Below, piece after piece: positions 26,928 to 36,930 of a stretch of 64,000 nt of DNA (positions are counted from its first letter, which is position 1; every line of letters starts with the position of its first letter). The notes beneath the pieces were generated by a model. It was not told the DNA's origin and searched no databases. It saw only the letters and a list, made by a program, of their open reading frames with translations. The position numbers were made by a program, and so were the translations under genes. Origin of the DNA: Anaerovorax odorimutans DSM 5092 (GTDB lineage Bacteria > Bacillota > Clostridia > Peptostreptococcales > Anaerovoracaceae); assembly GCF_000426305.1 (NCBI RefSeq), contig NZ_AUFC01000005.1, positions 124,001 through 188,000 on the forward strand, given 5' to 3'.

Positions 26928-27296
26928 CTATTTATCGTCTATATTGTTATTTTTTTTTAATATATATTTGTCTATTAATAACCTCCTTATCACTGCCAAA
27001 TTTTGGAATAGCCTTCCGCCAAACGTTAAAATTGCAGCATAATAAAGTGGTACTCCCAATTTATCTCCTAAATACGCTAAAGCTCCTGCTAAAAGAGCAT
27101 TCACAATAAATCCGCTTATAAAAATCAAATTGTTATATTTTCCATCAAGCTGGGCTCTGATAGCACCAACAAGGGAGTCTATAGCCGCTAATAAACCCAT
27201 TGTAATATAAAACGAAAATTCAGTTGGATAAGTTATATTAAAAGCAAACCCTAATCCGATTCCCCCTATTAATCCTATAATCATTGCAATTATCAT
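26928..27296 (-). CDS. sbp: Small basic protein (DUF1290), membrane
   Basis: The 122-aa protein has three or four membrane segments and the DUF1290 features GLIGGIGLGF near the start, LLAAIDSLVGAIRA in the middle and GGRLFQNLAVIRRLL near the end. Small basic proteins sit between ftsQ and ftsZ in many Firmicutes and are thought to act at the division site or in spore development. It lies 4 bases after a DUF881 gene. Confidence 0.88.
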   Translation of the reverse strand: MIIAMIIGLIGGIGLGFAFNITYPTEFSFYITMGLLAAIDSLVGAIRAQLDGKYNNLIFISGFIVNALLAGALAYLGDKLGVPLYYAAILTFGGRLFQNLAVIRRLLIDKYILKKNNNIDDK

Positions 27297-27300
27297 TTTA

Positions 27301-28017
27301 TTAATCCTCCATTACTTTCGTTATATATTTATAAGTCTGATTTTCTGTATAACTTGGAATAGTAATATTATCTTTAATTGTTACTTTACAAATTACACCC
27401 CAAAATTTTAATTCAGTAGCGATACCTTCGGGAGCTACTAATGTGGATGCCATTCTTTTAGCATCTCCTATAGCTTTTATTTCAAAAGGTCTAGCATAAG
27501 TTTGTCCATTAATTCTGATTGTATATCCTGCACATGAGATTGCTGAAGTATTTATAATTCTTTGACCATTTACAGAAATTGCTTCTGCACCTGCTCGTTT
27601 CAATTCATTTAAGATTCTCAAAATATCCCAATCATGAACCATAATATTATTCACATTTTCACCCTCATAAAGATCTCTTGTTCCATCATCTACAAGAACT
27701 TCTACGCCGCTTCCCTTAACGGAGGCTTCTCCACTGGCCATTTTATAAAATTCCAGTTCTTCAATCATCTTCTTTTGTAATTTATCATCGGTATTTCCAG
27801 CAAGTTTTTCATATTCTCCCAGTTTAGTTTGTGCATCTTCTATCAAGCTCTCTACTTTATCTATATCCTTTTTTTCAGCTTCTATATTTGTTTTATAATC
27901 ACTGATATTTTTAAGAGAAACATACACTGGTAATCCATGACTTCCCCTTGCAATAAAAATAAAGGATGAACCAACTAGAAAGCTCATGATAAATAACATA
28001 ATTATTCTTAATTTCAA
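27301..28017 (-). CDS. DUF881 family protein, copy 1
   Basis: This 238-aa protein has an N-terminal membrane anchor (about residues 1-25), a coiled coil (about 35-75) and the DUF881 core with VEVLVDDGTRDLY, VHDWDILRILNELKRAGAEA and INGQRIINTSAISCAGYTI. The TTG at 28017 is proposed as start because GGTGAT lies just upstream. The in-frame ATG at 28071 would overlap the previous gene by 41 bases and add a tail of charged residues before the anchor. DUF881 proteins accompany ftsQ and sbp in Firmicutes; their role is not settled. Start is uncertain. Confidence 0.8.
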   Translation of the reverse strand: MKLRIIMLFIMSFLVGSSFIFIARGSHGLPVYVSLKNISDYKTNIEAEKKDIDKVESLIEDAQTKLGEYEKLAGNTDDKLQKKMIEELEFYKMASGEASVKGSGVEVLVDDGTRDLYEGENVNNIMVHDWDILRILNELKRAGAEAISVNGQRIINTSAISCAGYTIRINGQTYARPFEIKAIGDAKRMASTLVAPEGIATELKFWGVICKVTIKDNITIPSYTENQTYKYITKVMED

Positions 28018-28030
28018 TGTTATCACCAGC

Positions 28031-28783
28031 CTATTCTGTTTTTTCTGCCGAATCTTCTGCCGATGCAGCATATCTAAACTTAATTACTCCGCTAAATCTC
28101 GGTATTTCAATTTCATCTTTTTTATCAATATCAACCTGCAATGCATACCTGTCTTTTCTGACCATTTCATATACAATACCATATTTAATCGTTATTGCAG
28201 ATTCTATTGTATTGGGATTCCCAATTGCTTTTATAATATAAGGCGGTGCTGTAGGTACACCATTTATATTTACATTATTGCCTGCCAAACTGATTTCTGT
28301 AGTACTGATAATTCTCTGGTCATTAATTGATATTGCTTCAGATCCTGCATCCTTTAATTTATTTACAAGTTCAAGCAATAATTGATAATTGTCCATTATT
28401 GTACTTCTTTCTTCTATTAAACCTTCTTCCGGTACCGGATCATCAATAGTAATAATAACTCCCGGTCCCTTAACATCCACAACTCCGGCAAGCATCTTAT
28501 ATTTTTCTAAATCTGTAACAATACCTTTTAAGAAATAGTCTTCATTTGCCTTATCCTTTTCAATTTGATCCATTCTATTTTCAAGCTCCATTAATTCTGA
28601 TAAAGCATCTTCTTTTTCAGCTCTTAATTTTGTCAATTCTGTTTCATAAACTTTTAATTTTGAAACAGGAACAAGTCCTCCTATTTCCGAACTTTTAGTT
28701 GTACTAATCTGTATGGATATTACTAATCCAATACAAAGGGCTAATAATCCTACAATAATAACTCCACTCTTTTTTTTCATCAT
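28031..28783 (-). CDS. DUF881 family protein, copy 2
   Basis: The 250-aa protein has a membrane anchor (residues 6-24), a coiled coil (about 45-75) and the DUF881 core with GPGVIITIDDP, LVNKLKDAGSEAISINDQRI and AIGNPNTIESAITIKYGI. It is a clear paralogue of the next gene downstream (same core motifs, different anchor). Both lie between ftsQ and sbp. GGAG precedes a double ATG; either Met could be first. Confidence 0.88.
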   Translation of the reverse strand: MMKKKSGVIIVGLLALCIGLVISIQISTTKSSEIGGLVPVSKLKVYETELTKLRAEKEDALSELMELENRMDQIEKDKANEDYFLKGIVTDLEKYKMLAGVVDVKGPGVIITIDDPVPEEGLIEERSTIMDNYQLLLELVNKLKDAGSEAISINDQRIISTTEISLAGNNVNINGVPTAPPYIIKAIGNPNTIESAITIKYGIVYEMVRKDRYALQVDIDKKDEIEIPRFSGVIKFRYAASAEDSAEKTE

Positions 28784-28789
28784 ATGCTC

Positions 28790-29536
28790 CTACTCCACAA
28801 GAGGACTAAATGCAAAATATCCGTCCGCACCTACTTTTATTGTTCCTCTTTTTATTCCTTTTGAATAATAATCATAAAGAACTTCTTGTAATGTCTCCAT
28901 ATTGTTCAATATATTTTCCGGCGTTCCCTCACAAATTAACTGATCGTATATATATGCCTTTATTATTATATTTGATATATCAATTTTTTTAAAGTATAAA
29001 TCATATTTTTCCATTTTTTTTAACATTGACAGCGTGTCCGTCAAAAGAGAATTTTCTTCTACCTCAAGTGGAGTTCCCGTATCAATGTTTTTTACCGTCA
29101 TCCCAAGAAGAATAGTAAGTTTAGGTTCTATGCTGACTTTTCTTAAAACCATTCCTTCAGAATCAATTATAACATACTCTTCCCCATATGGGATAGCCGC
29201 ATATTCTTCACGTTCTTCGACAATAATTTTAATAGTGTCTGGAAGTCTTCTTTTTACTTTTACACTTTTTATATATGAATCTTTAAGTAATCGTTCTTTC
29301 ATATCTGACGTAGAAACTTTAAATAGATTTTTTCCAGCCTTTGCTTTAGCTATACTTATTACCTGTTCACTTGTATAATAATTATTATTTTCAACTTTTA
29401 TTTTCTGTATATCAAAGAGACTGGAAGTTAAAAACAAATACAATGCCGTACATAATACTATAAAAATAAAAAATTTTAATAAGTAACGTTTCTTTTTTCT
29501 TTTTTTCTTTTTTCTATTTGTACTGTTTTTTTCCAT
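28790..29536 (-). CDS. ftsQ: Cell division protein FtsQ/DivIB
   Basis: The 248-aa protein has a very basic cytoplasmic tail (RKKKKRKKKR), a single membrane segment (about 20-40) and an external POTRA domain beginning FDIQKIKVENNNYYTSEQV. The beta domain follows (YVIIDSEGMVLRKV). It belongs to the FtsQ-FtsB-FtsL divisome subcomplex. Position in the cluster before ftsZ supports the call. Confidence 0.9.
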   Translation of the reverse strand: MEKNSTNRKKKKRKKKRYLLKFFIFIVLCTALYLFLTSSLFDIQKIKVENNNYYTSEQVISIAKAKAGKNLFKVSTSDMKERLLKDSYIKSVKVKRRLPDTIKIIVEEREEYAAIPYGEEYVIIDSEGMVLRKVSIEPKLTILLGMTVKNIDTGTPLEVEENSLLTDTLSMLKKMEKYDLYFKKIDISNIIIKAYIYDQLICEGTPENILNNMETLQEVLYDYYSKGIKRGTIKVGADGYFAFSPLVE

Positions 29537-29577
29537 TTGTATTTATCCTTTAAATTGTTATTCCTTTGTAAATTAAA

Positions 29578-30828
29578 TTAGACTCTAAATATATCTGCAC
29601 CCAATTTTCTAAGTGTTTCATCAAAATCATCGTAACCTCTATCTATATGACAAACATTTTCAACAATTGTCGTTCCATTTGCACCTAATCCTGCAATAAC
29701 CAATGCTGCTCCGCCTCTTAAATCCTTAGCCGAAACTGTTGCTCCTTCCAGAGATTCAACACCCGTAACAACTGCACTTCTTCCATCAACCACAATTTTT
29801 GCTCCCATACTTTTTAAGTTATTAACTTGTTTAAATCTATTTTCAAATATTGTTTCAACAATTAGGCTCGTTCCTTTTGCAATAGTTAAAACAGAAAGCA
29901 TTTGAGATTGCATATCCGTTGGGAATCCGGGATAAGGCTGGGTTTTTATAATTTCTATAGAATTCAATTTTTCTGGAGCTTTTAGGTATATCCAATCTTT
30001 TCCTTCATCAATTTTACATCCTGTCTCTCTTAATTTAGATACTGTCATAATCATATGTTTAGGGATAGAATTTCTTATTAAAATTTCTCCTCCTGTCATT
30101 GCTGCAGCAGCCAAAAAAGTACCACATTCTATCCTATCAGAAATAACTGAATGTGTAACGTCATGAAAGGAATTTCTTCCATTTATTACAATCTCACTCG
30201 TACCTGCACCTTTTACTTGTGCTCCAATATTGTTTAAATAATTTTGTAAATCGATAATTTCCGGTTCTTTAGCTGCATTTACAATAATTGTTTCACCTTC
30301 AGCACAAGCAGCAGCCATCATTGTATTTTCTGTAGCACCAACACTTGGAAAGTCTAAAGCTATTCTATTTCCAACAAGTTTTTCCGCTGTACATTCTAAA
30401 TATCCATGATCTTCTTTTATTTTAACACCTAATTGCTGCAGGGCAGAAAGATGAATGTCAATTGGTCTAAGGCCAATCTCACACCCTCCTGGGTAACTTA
30501 AAATGGCTTTTCCGAATCTGGCTATCATAGGCCCCATCAAAAAAACAGAAGATCTCATTTCTCGCATTAACTTTTCCGGGATCTCTAAAGTATGAATATC
30601 TTTAGAATCTATTATTATAGACCCGTTTTCTTTTTTTACTTTACAGCCAATTTGTCTGAGTATTGTTGTCATATTTTTTACATCAGACAAATTAGGGCAA
30701 TTATCTAATTTGCTTTCTTTCCCAGTAATAATTGTTGCAGCTAGTATAGGAAGTACGGCATTTTTAGCTCCTGAGAGAGTTATTTCTCCCTGAAGTTTTT
30801 TTCCGCCGGTTATTTGATAACTGTCCAC
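29578..30828 (-). CDS. murA: UDP-N-acetylglucosamine 1-carboxyvinyltransferase
   Basis: The 416-aa enzyme makes the first committed step of peptidoglycan synthesis. The phosphoenolpyruvate-reactive Cys is C116 in GGCEIGLRPID. LSGAKNAVLPILAA near residue 20 and FPTDMQSQMLSVLTIAKG near 305 are typical. Length fits MurA. It is between murG and ftsQ in the dcw cluster. Confidence 0.96.
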   Translation of the reverse strand: MDSYQITGGKKLQGEITLSGAKNAVLPILAATIITGKESKLDNCPNLSDVKNMTTILRQIGCKVKKENGSIIIDSKDIHTLEIPEKLMREMRSSVFLMGPMIARFGKAILSYPGGCEIGLRPIDIHLSALQQLGVKIKEDHGYLECTAEKLVGNRIALDFPSVGATENTMMAAACAEGETIIVNAAKEPEIIDLQNYLNNIGAQVKGAGTSEIVINGRNSFHDVTHSVISDRIECGTFLAAAAMTGGEILIRNSIPKHMIMTVSKLRETGCKIDEGKDWIYLKAPEKLNSIEIIKTQPYPGFPTDMQSQMLSVLTIAKGTSLIVETIFENRFKQVNNLKSMGAKIVVDGRSAVVTGVESLEGATVSAKDLRGGAALVIAGLGANGTTIVENVCHIDRGYDDFDETLRKLGADIFRV

Positions 30829-30912
30829 AAAATTACACCTCCGCAGAATGTCTGAGACATATTCATATCCGTCTGTTACTATAATATGAACATTTCTGAA
30901 AGGTGTGCCTGT

Positions 30913-32010
30913 TTAAATCTGCAAATTATCATATATGACATTAACCGCATCTATACGGCCTATATTTTCACTCATCAAACTCATATGCTTCAAAGCTTCT
31001 TTATCCTTCTTTAATCTCAATATTGTAGAAATTAATTTTTCTTCATTTAAGTCTTTTTCTTCGATTATAATAGCTCCCCCTTTATCTGATACAACTTTAG
31101 CATTAAAATATTGATGATTTGCTGTAACATTAGGAGAAGGTATTAAAATTGATGCCTTACCGCAAGCTGTAATCTCTGAGACAGTAAGAGCGCCGGATCT
31201 GCTTATAATTAAATCAGATGCTAATATATATTCATGCATATTATCAGCATATTCCATAATATTAATTTTTCCTGAAAGTGATATATTTTTTTTAATTAAT
31301 TGAGATTTTATTTTTTCATAATAAAGTTTACCCGTAATAAAAAATACTTTAATATCGGAAATATTGTTTACTTTTTCTATAACCTTTACCATATTTTCAT
31401 TAATAATTCCGGCACCACGGCTTCCTCCAAAACACAATAAAACAAATTCATTATCCTTTATCCCCAATTTTTCTCTATAATTATTACTACCATTTATAAT
31501 AAAACTTTTTCTTATAGGGTTACCCGTAACTATTAATTTTTCGGGTTTTTTAAAATATTCCTTAGATTCGGGGAAACTGATAAATACTTTATTAACATAC
31601 TTTTCCAAAAGTTTATTTGTAACACCAGGAAAAGCATTTTGCTCATGAATAAATGTGCGAATACCTTTTTTATGTGCAGCTCTTACAACGGGGCCACAAA
31701 CATATCCTCCTGTACCGATTACAATATCAGGATTAAATTTTTCTATAATCTTTTTAGCTTGTTTATTTCCCTTTGCTAAATCAAGTATGGTCTTGATATT
31801 TTTAAAAATATTTTTACGATTAAAACCACTTACTGTGATAAATTCAATAGGATATCCACTTTTAGGGACTAAATCCTTTTCCATACCCCTTTTTGTTCCC
31901 ACAAACAAAATCTCAGCATCTGGATTTCTTCTCTTTATTTTATCTGCAATAGCAACAGCAGGATATATATGCCCGCCAGTGCCGCCGCCAGTCATAATAA
32001 CTTTTATCAT
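30913..32010 (-). CDS. murG: UDP-GlcNAc:undecaprenyl-PP-MurNAc-pentapeptide GlcNAc transferase
   Basis: The 365-aa GT-B enzyme makes lipid II. It has the N-terminal GGTGGHIYPA loop, IGTGGYVCGP, HEQNAFPG and the donor-site region LIISRSGALTVSEI. It acts on the cytoplasmic membrane face. It follows ftsW and precedes murA, matching the cluster order in Firmicutes. Confidence 0.96.
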   Translation of the reverse strand: MIKVIMTGGGTGGHIYPAVAIADKIKRRNPDAEILFVGTKRGMEKDLVPKSGYPIEFITVSGFNRKNIFKNIKTILDLAKGNKQAKKIIEKFNPDIVIGTGGYVCGPVVRAAHKKGIRTFIHEQNAFPGVTNKLLEKYVNKVFISFPESKEYFKKPEKLIVTGNPIRKSFIINGSNNYREKLGIKDNEFVLLCFGGSRGAGIINENMVKVIEKVNNISDIKVFFITGKLYYEKIKSQLIKKNISLSGKINIMEYADNMHEYILASDLIISRSGALTVSEITACGKASILIPSPNVTANHQYFNAKVVSDKGGAIIIEEKDLNEEKLISTILRLKKDKEALKHMSLMSENIGRIDAVNVIYDNLQI

Positions 32011-32055
32011 TTTTTTCTCCTAAAGCACATGCACCTTATTACATTCAACATATAT

Positions 32056-33168
32056 TTATTTTGCCGAATGCCGCGATATATTTAATAAAATACCCATGGC
32101 TCCCATAAACAGCATAAGGGCATTTCCTCCATAACTTACAAACGGCAGTGTGATTCCTGTTGGCGGCATTGATGATGTAACTACTGCTATATTTAAAATT
32201 ACTTGTAAAGCTAGCATAATTGTAATTCCTGAAGCCATAAAGCAGCCAAACATATCAGGAGCATTCATAGCAATATGAATTCCTCTCCAAATTAGCAATA
32301 AATAGCATGCTATTAATATTAGACAGCCAACAAACCCCAGCTCTTCACCGATTATTGCAAAGATAAAATCATTTTGAGGTTCTGGTAAATAAAGTGTTTT
32401 TTGAATACTTTTTCCAAGACCTACTCCAAAAATTCCACCAGATCCTAAAGCCAATAAAGATTGTACTACTTGATAACCATCCCCCAGCTCATCCTTAAAA
32501 GGATCTAAAAAGCTCATAAATCTTTTTAATTTTTCACCGCCTCCGGTCATAATAAGACCGAAAATTCCCATAGCACCTAAGCCTACAATTCCTACAAAAT
32601 AGAACAGACTTAATCCTGCAACAAACATTATTCCAACAACAATACCAACCACAGTAATTGCGGTAGATAAATTAGGTTGCTTATAAATAAGTGCAAACAT
32701 CATTCCTGCTAAAAATAATAGTGGTATTACTCCCCTTGTCAAAGATTTTATTCTGCTTGGGTCTTGGCTCAAATACCAAGATACAAAAATTATTACAGCT
32801 ATTTTGGCTATTTCACCAGGCATTATCGTCATTTCCCCAACACCAATCCATCTAGTCGCATTATTTCTGGTCAAGCCAATTGGTGTAAACAGTAAAAATA
32901 ATAATAAAAAACTAATAGAAATAATTGCTGGAGCAAATCTAGCATAAACCTTGTAATCCACAAGAGCAGTACTAATCATAAGTATAAGACCAATACATGC
33001 CCATAAAACATCTCTTTTCAAATAATAATATGGATCTCCGCTTGCATTTATGGCATTATAATAGCTCGCACTAAATACCATGATGATACCAAATACCACC
33101 AAACCAAGTGTCAGTATTGTCAATATGAAATCACCTGATTTCATTCGTGTACGTTTTTTACCAGCCAT
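32056..33168 (-). CDS. ftsW: Lipid II polymerase FtsW/SpoVE
   Basis: The 370-aa SEDS membrane protein has about ten membrane segments, starting LTILTLGLVVFGIIMVFSAS. It ends with the family hallmark GITLPFVSYGGNALMLF. It polymerises glycan strands with a class B penicillin-binding protein, presumably the one at 38.2-40.2 kb. Whether it is the vegetative FtsW or the sporulation SpoVE cannot be decided from sequence alone; the setting favours division. Confidence 0.93.
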   Translation of the reverse strand: MAGKKRTRMKSGDFILTILTLGLVVFGIIMVFSASYYNAINASGDPYYYLKRDVLWACIGLILMISTALVDYKVYARFAPAIISISFLLLFLLFTPIGLTRNNATRWIGVGEMTIMPGEIAKIAVIIFVSWYLSQDPSRIKSLTRGVIPLLFLAGMMFALIYKQPNLSTAITVVGIVVGIMFVAGLSLFYFVGIVGLGAMGIFGLIMTGGGEKLKRFMSFLDPFKDELGDGYQVVQSLLALGSGGIFGVGLGKSIQKTLYLPEPQNDFIFAIIGEELGFVGCLILIACYLLLIWRGIHIAMNAPDMFGCFMASGITIMLALQVILNIAVVTSSMPPTGITLPFVSYGGNALMLFMGAMGILLNISRHSAK

Positions 33169-33189
33169 TCGATTTTATATACCCCTAAC

Positions 33190-34560
33190 TTATTTTTCTA
33201 ACTTATTGATACAATTTTTAAAATGTTCACCTCTTTGCTCAAAGCAAGTATACATATCCCAACTTGCACAAGCAGGAGATAATAGCACAGTATCACCAGA
33301 TTTAGCTAATTTGAAGCCTTCTGTTACACATTCTTCCATATCTTTAGCCAAATGAATATTAGTGAATCCTTTATCTTCTGCAGTTTTCTTTATCTTTTCC
33401 GCTGTCTTTCCTAGAAGCATTAAATGCTTAACCTTTTCATTAAATGCATCTATAAAATCTGTAAAATCAGAGTTTTTATCATATCCCCCCGCAATTAAAA
33501 TAATGTCACCCTTTATTGCTTCAAGAGCTTTAATAGAAGCATCCGGATTAGTTCCTTTAGAATCATTCACAAATGAAACTCCATCTACTTCTCCGCAAAA
33601 TTCTAATCTATGTTCTACTCCTTCAAATTCTTTTAAACTTTTACCGATTGTTTCAACACCAATACCAGAAAAATACGATATAGCTGCAGCTGCCAATGCA
33701 TTTTCTAAGTTATGCGCTCCTGGTATTTTAAGATCATCAACACGACAAATATTATATATTTTTTCATTTTCATCTTTAATTACAATATTCTCATTTAAAA
33801 CAAAACATCCAAAATCCAATATTTTTTTTCTGCTGAAAGGAACAATTTTAGCTCTGCAATTTTTTAATAATTTCATACACTCAGGATCATCTGCATTAAC
33901 AACAAAATAATCATTGGGCTCTTGATTCTGAAAAATTTTAGCTTTAGCATTAGCATAATTTTCAAGGGTCTTATGTCTGTCCATATGATCAGGAGTAATA
34001 TTTAAAAGCGCTGAGATTTCCGGTTTAAAATATTTTGTAGTTTCCAGCTGAAAACTACTTGTTTCTGTTACCAGCCAATCATCGTCCTTTGTTGACATAG
34101 CTTTAGAAATAACTGCAACGCCCACATTTCCCACTACATAAGTCCATCTTCCTGCATCTTTAAATATTTTCCCGACCAAAGTTGTAGTAGTCGTCTTTCC
34201 GTTTGTTCCTGTTATCGCTACATATTTTCCTTTTCCAACTCTAAAAGAAATCTCTAGTTCTCCTATAATTTCAGCTCCTGATTTCTTTGCTTCTTCTATA
34301 AACGGAATATCCAATGGAACACCTGGGCTCATTACCACCATATCTAACCCTAAGTCTTTTATATTATTAGGTTCTATGCCAAAATAACAATTTGTATTTT
34401 TATTCCTAAAATATTGAATAAGCTGCGGATCTATTTGTTCTTCCTTTTTTCTATCATAAACAGATACGTCTGCGCCTAACTTCAATAAAGCCTGCGCAGC
34501 TGCAATTCCTGATTTGCCCATTCCTACCACTAGTACATTCTTACCTTTTAATTGATTCAT
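33190..34560 (-). CDS. murD: UDP-MurNAc-L-alanine:D-glutamate ligase
   Basis: The 456-aa Mur ligase has an N-terminal UDP-binding domain (VLVVGMGKSGIAAAQALLKL), the ATP loop ITGTNGKTTTTTL near residue 114, and the C-terminal domain with SKGTNPDASIKALEAI. It adds D-Glu to UDP-MurNAc-L-Ala in the cytoplasm. It lies between mraY and ftsW. Confidence 0.96.
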   Translation of the reverse strand: MNQLKGKNVLVVGMGKSGIAAAQALLKLGADVSVYDRKKEEQIDPQLIQYFRNKNTNCYFGIEPNNIKDLGLDMVVMSPGVPLDIPFIEEAKKSGAEIIGELEISFRVGKGKYVAITGTNGKTTTTTLVGKIFKDAGRWTYVVGNVGVAVISKAMSTKDDDWLVTETSSFQLETTKYFKPEISALLNITPDHMDRHKTLENYANAKAKIFQNQEPNDYFVVNADDPECMKLLKNCRAKIVPFSRKKILDFGCFVLNENIVIKDENEKIYNICRVDDLKIPGAHNLENALAAAAISYFSGIGVETIGKSLKEFEGVEHRLEFCGEVDGVSFVNDSKGTNPDASIKALEAIKGDIILIAGGYDKNSDFTDFIDAFNEKVKHLMLLGKTAEKIKKTAEDKGFTNIHLAKDMEECVTEGFKLAKSGDTVLLSPACASWDMYTCFEQRGEHFKNCINKLEK

Positions 34561-34581
34561 AACTTACCTCCATGCTGCTCT

Positions 34582-35538
34582 CTATATAATCAACATACTT
34601 ATCACACATAAAATTAGCGTAACTAACCAAAATACCGCTACAACTGTTGTTTCTTTAAATCCACACAATTCAAAATGATGATGTAATGGTGCCATTTTAA
34701 AAACTCTTTTCCCTGTTGTTTTAAAGCTTATCACTTGTATTATAACTGAAAGAGTTTCTGCTAAAAAAACACCTCCTGCAATGGGAATAATTAGTTCAAT
34801 ATTCATAAGGATTGCAGCACTTGCAATTCCTCCTCCAAGGGCCAAAGAACCAGTATCTCCCATAAATACTTTTGCAGGATACTTATTAAACATTAAAAAG
34901 CCTATACATCCTCCTGCCAAAGCACTGCAAAAAGTAATTTCAGTTGGGAACCCAAATGTCAAAGCATAAATTGCAAGAAATATGGACACTATAGCAGAAA
35001 CGCCTGATGCTAATCCATCAAGTCCATCAGTTAAATTAACACTGTTTACCATAGCAACAACTACAAACGCTACAAAAGGTATGTATAAAAGTCCAAAATC
35101 CCAATGTTGATTAATAAATGGAATAAATACAGTTGTTTCATATATTGATACTTTAGATTGATATATGGCTAAACCCACTGCAATCAAAATTTGAAAAAAT
35201 AACTTTTGTTTTGCAGTTAACCCCAAGTTTCTTTTTAAAGATACTTTAACAAAATCATCTAAAAATCCTAAAATTCCAAAGGCTACAAAAGCTGCTAAAA
35301 TTATTATCATGTCTTTTTTAATCTCTCCAGCTGTGATACAAGTTATAAAGACAGCTGCTATGATTACGATACCTCCCATTGTGGGGGTTCCCGATTTTAT
35401 CATATGAGATTTGGGACCTTCTTCTCTAATACTTTGACCCGCCTTTATTTTTTTTAATACAGGTAAAAATAATAACATTCCTATTACTGTTATTATAAAT
35501 GCCACTGCTATTGTTATTCCCATCTGCGTATAGTTCAT
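34582..35538 (-). CDS. mraY: Phospho-MurNAc-pentapeptide translocase
   Basis: This 318-aa, ten-segment membrane enzyme makes lipid I. It carries GTPTMGG, LGFLDDFVKV, NSVNLTDGLDGLA and the HHHFE motif (APLHHHFELCG). Length is typical. It lies 3 bases after murF. Confidence 0.97.
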   Translation of the reverse strand: MNYTQMGITIAVAFIITVIGMLLFLPVLKKIKAGQSIREEGPKSHMIKSGTPTMGGIVIIAAVFITCITAGEIKKDMIIILAAFVAFGILGFLDDFVKVSLKRNLGLTAKQKLFFQILIAVGLAIYQSKVSIYETTVFIPFINQHWDFGLLYIPFVAFVVVAMVNSVNLTDGLDGLASGVSAIVSIFLAIYALTFGFPTEITFCSALAGGCIGFLMFNKYPAKVFMGDTGSLALGGGIASAAILMNIELIIPIAGGVFLAETLSVIIQVISFKTTGKRVFKMAPLHHHFELCGFKETTVVAVFWLVTLILCVISMLII

Positions 35539-35540
35539 AT

Positions 35541-36929
35541 TTACTCTTTCTCCATTATCTTTTTTACAATTTCATCCATAGCCATTCCCCTGGAACCTTT
35601 AATTAAAATCACATCTCCTGGAGTTAGACAATTATTTATTTTATCAAATACTTTTTCTTTTGTATCAAAATAAATAATTTGTTCTTTTTTTAGACCTTTC
35701 TCTGCACCTAATGCAATTTCTTTCGCATTGTACCCTACGCATATTAACACATCTACTTTGGATTGTGAAGCATATTTTCCAACTTCAAAGTGATATTTTT
35801 TTGCTTCTGCCCCCATCTCTAACATATCGCCTAAAATCGCTATTTTTCTTATACCATTTGTTGACATCAGCACGTCTATAGCAGACTTCATTGAATCAGG
35901 ACTTGCATTATAAGTGTCGTCAATTACTTTAATTCCATTTTTGCCTTTTATACTAAGGCGTTTATCTGTGATAATTTCCATTTTGCTTAAGCCTATTGCT
36001 GCCTGCTTCATTGTTATATTACATGAAACCGCAGCTGCAACAGCAAGTGCTGCATTGTATGCATTATGTCTTCCAGGAATATTTAATTTAAATTTTTGAA
36101 TTTCTTCTTTATGCTCAATAAAAAATTCTATACCATTCTCGCCCATATCTATGATGTTTGATATAATAAAATTACTCTTTCCCGTTTCCCCTGTAGTAAT
36201 AAGCTTATATACACCTTTTACATTTTCTTCTTTAAGTAAATCACTGTCTTCATTTCTTATTAATATATTTTTATCTGTAAAATAATTAGTTATTTCTAAT
36301 TTTGCTTTAAGTATACCCTTCCTATCACCAAAATTCTCAATATGAGATGTGCCAATATTTGTAATAATTCCTATATCAGGTCTTACAATATCAGCCAAAC
36401 GATCAATCTCACCAAATTGACTCATACCCATCTCAAAAATACCAACTTCTGTATCTTCTTCTACATTAAAAACTGTCAAAGGTAAACCAATTTCATTATT
36501 TAAATTGCCAATATTTCTTACAGTATTATTTTTCTGTGAGAAGATATGATACAGCATTTCTTTTGTAGTAGTTTTTCCTGTACTGCCAGTTACTCCTATC
36601 TTCTTTATTTGGAAAGTAGATAAATAATATGCCGCTAAATCCTGCAACGCCCTAGTTGTATCCTTTACTTTTATTATATTTAAATTTTTATTATCTAATA
36701 TCTTTTTATTAAAATCTTTTGATAATAAAATAGATTTACAACCTGATTCCAAAACCTGACTAAGGAAATTATGAGCATCAAAATTCTCACCAATCAATGG
36801 AATAAATAAATCTGTCTTCTTGACTGTTCTTGAATCTGTTGAAACGCCTAAAACATTTTTATTCTTATCTCCTACTATTAATTCCCCATTTACAGCTTTT
36901 TCGATTTCTCTTATGCTTATTTCTTTCAT
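35541..36929 (-). CDS. murF: UDP-MurNAc-tripeptide:D-alanyl-D-alanine ligase
   Basis: The 462-aa enzyme has the full three-domain Mur ligase layout. An N-terminal substrate domain covers about 1-100 (STDSRTVKKTDLFIPLIG), then the ATP loop GVTGSTGKTTTKEM, and DDTYNASPDSMKSAIDVL and GDMLEMG in the C-terminal half. It completes the pentapeptide precursor. It begins one base after the murE stop. In contrast to MurE here, the N-terminal domain is complete. Confidence 0.96.
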   Translation of the reverse strand: MKEISIREIEKAVNGELIVGDKNKNVLGVSTDSRTVKKTDLFIPLIGENFDAHNFLSQVLESGCKSILLSKDFNKKILDNKNLNIIKVKDTTRALQDLAAYYLSTFQIKKIGVTGSTGKTTTKEMLYHIFSQKNNTVRNIGNLNNEIGLPLTVFNVEEDTEVGIFEMGMSQFGEIDRLADIVRPDIGIITNIGTSHIENFGDRKGILKAKLEITNYFTDKNILIRNEDSDLLKEENVKGVYKLITTGETGKSNFIISNIIDMGENGIEFFIEHKEEIQKFKLNIPGRHNAYNAALAVAAAVSCNITMKQAAIGLSKMEIITDKRLSIKGKNGIKVIDDTYNASPDSMKSAIDVLMSTNGIRKIAILGDMLEMGAEAKKYHFEVGKYASQSKVDVLICVGYNAKEIALGAEKGLKKEQIIYFDTKEKVFDKINNCLTPGDVILIKGSRGMAMDEIVKKIMEKE

Positions 36930-36930
36930 T

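Noticed and set aside
28018-28071. Longer N-terminus for DUF881 copy 1
   Set aside because: The longer frame overlaps the previous gene by 41 bases and places a charged tail before the membrane anchor, with no ribosome site.
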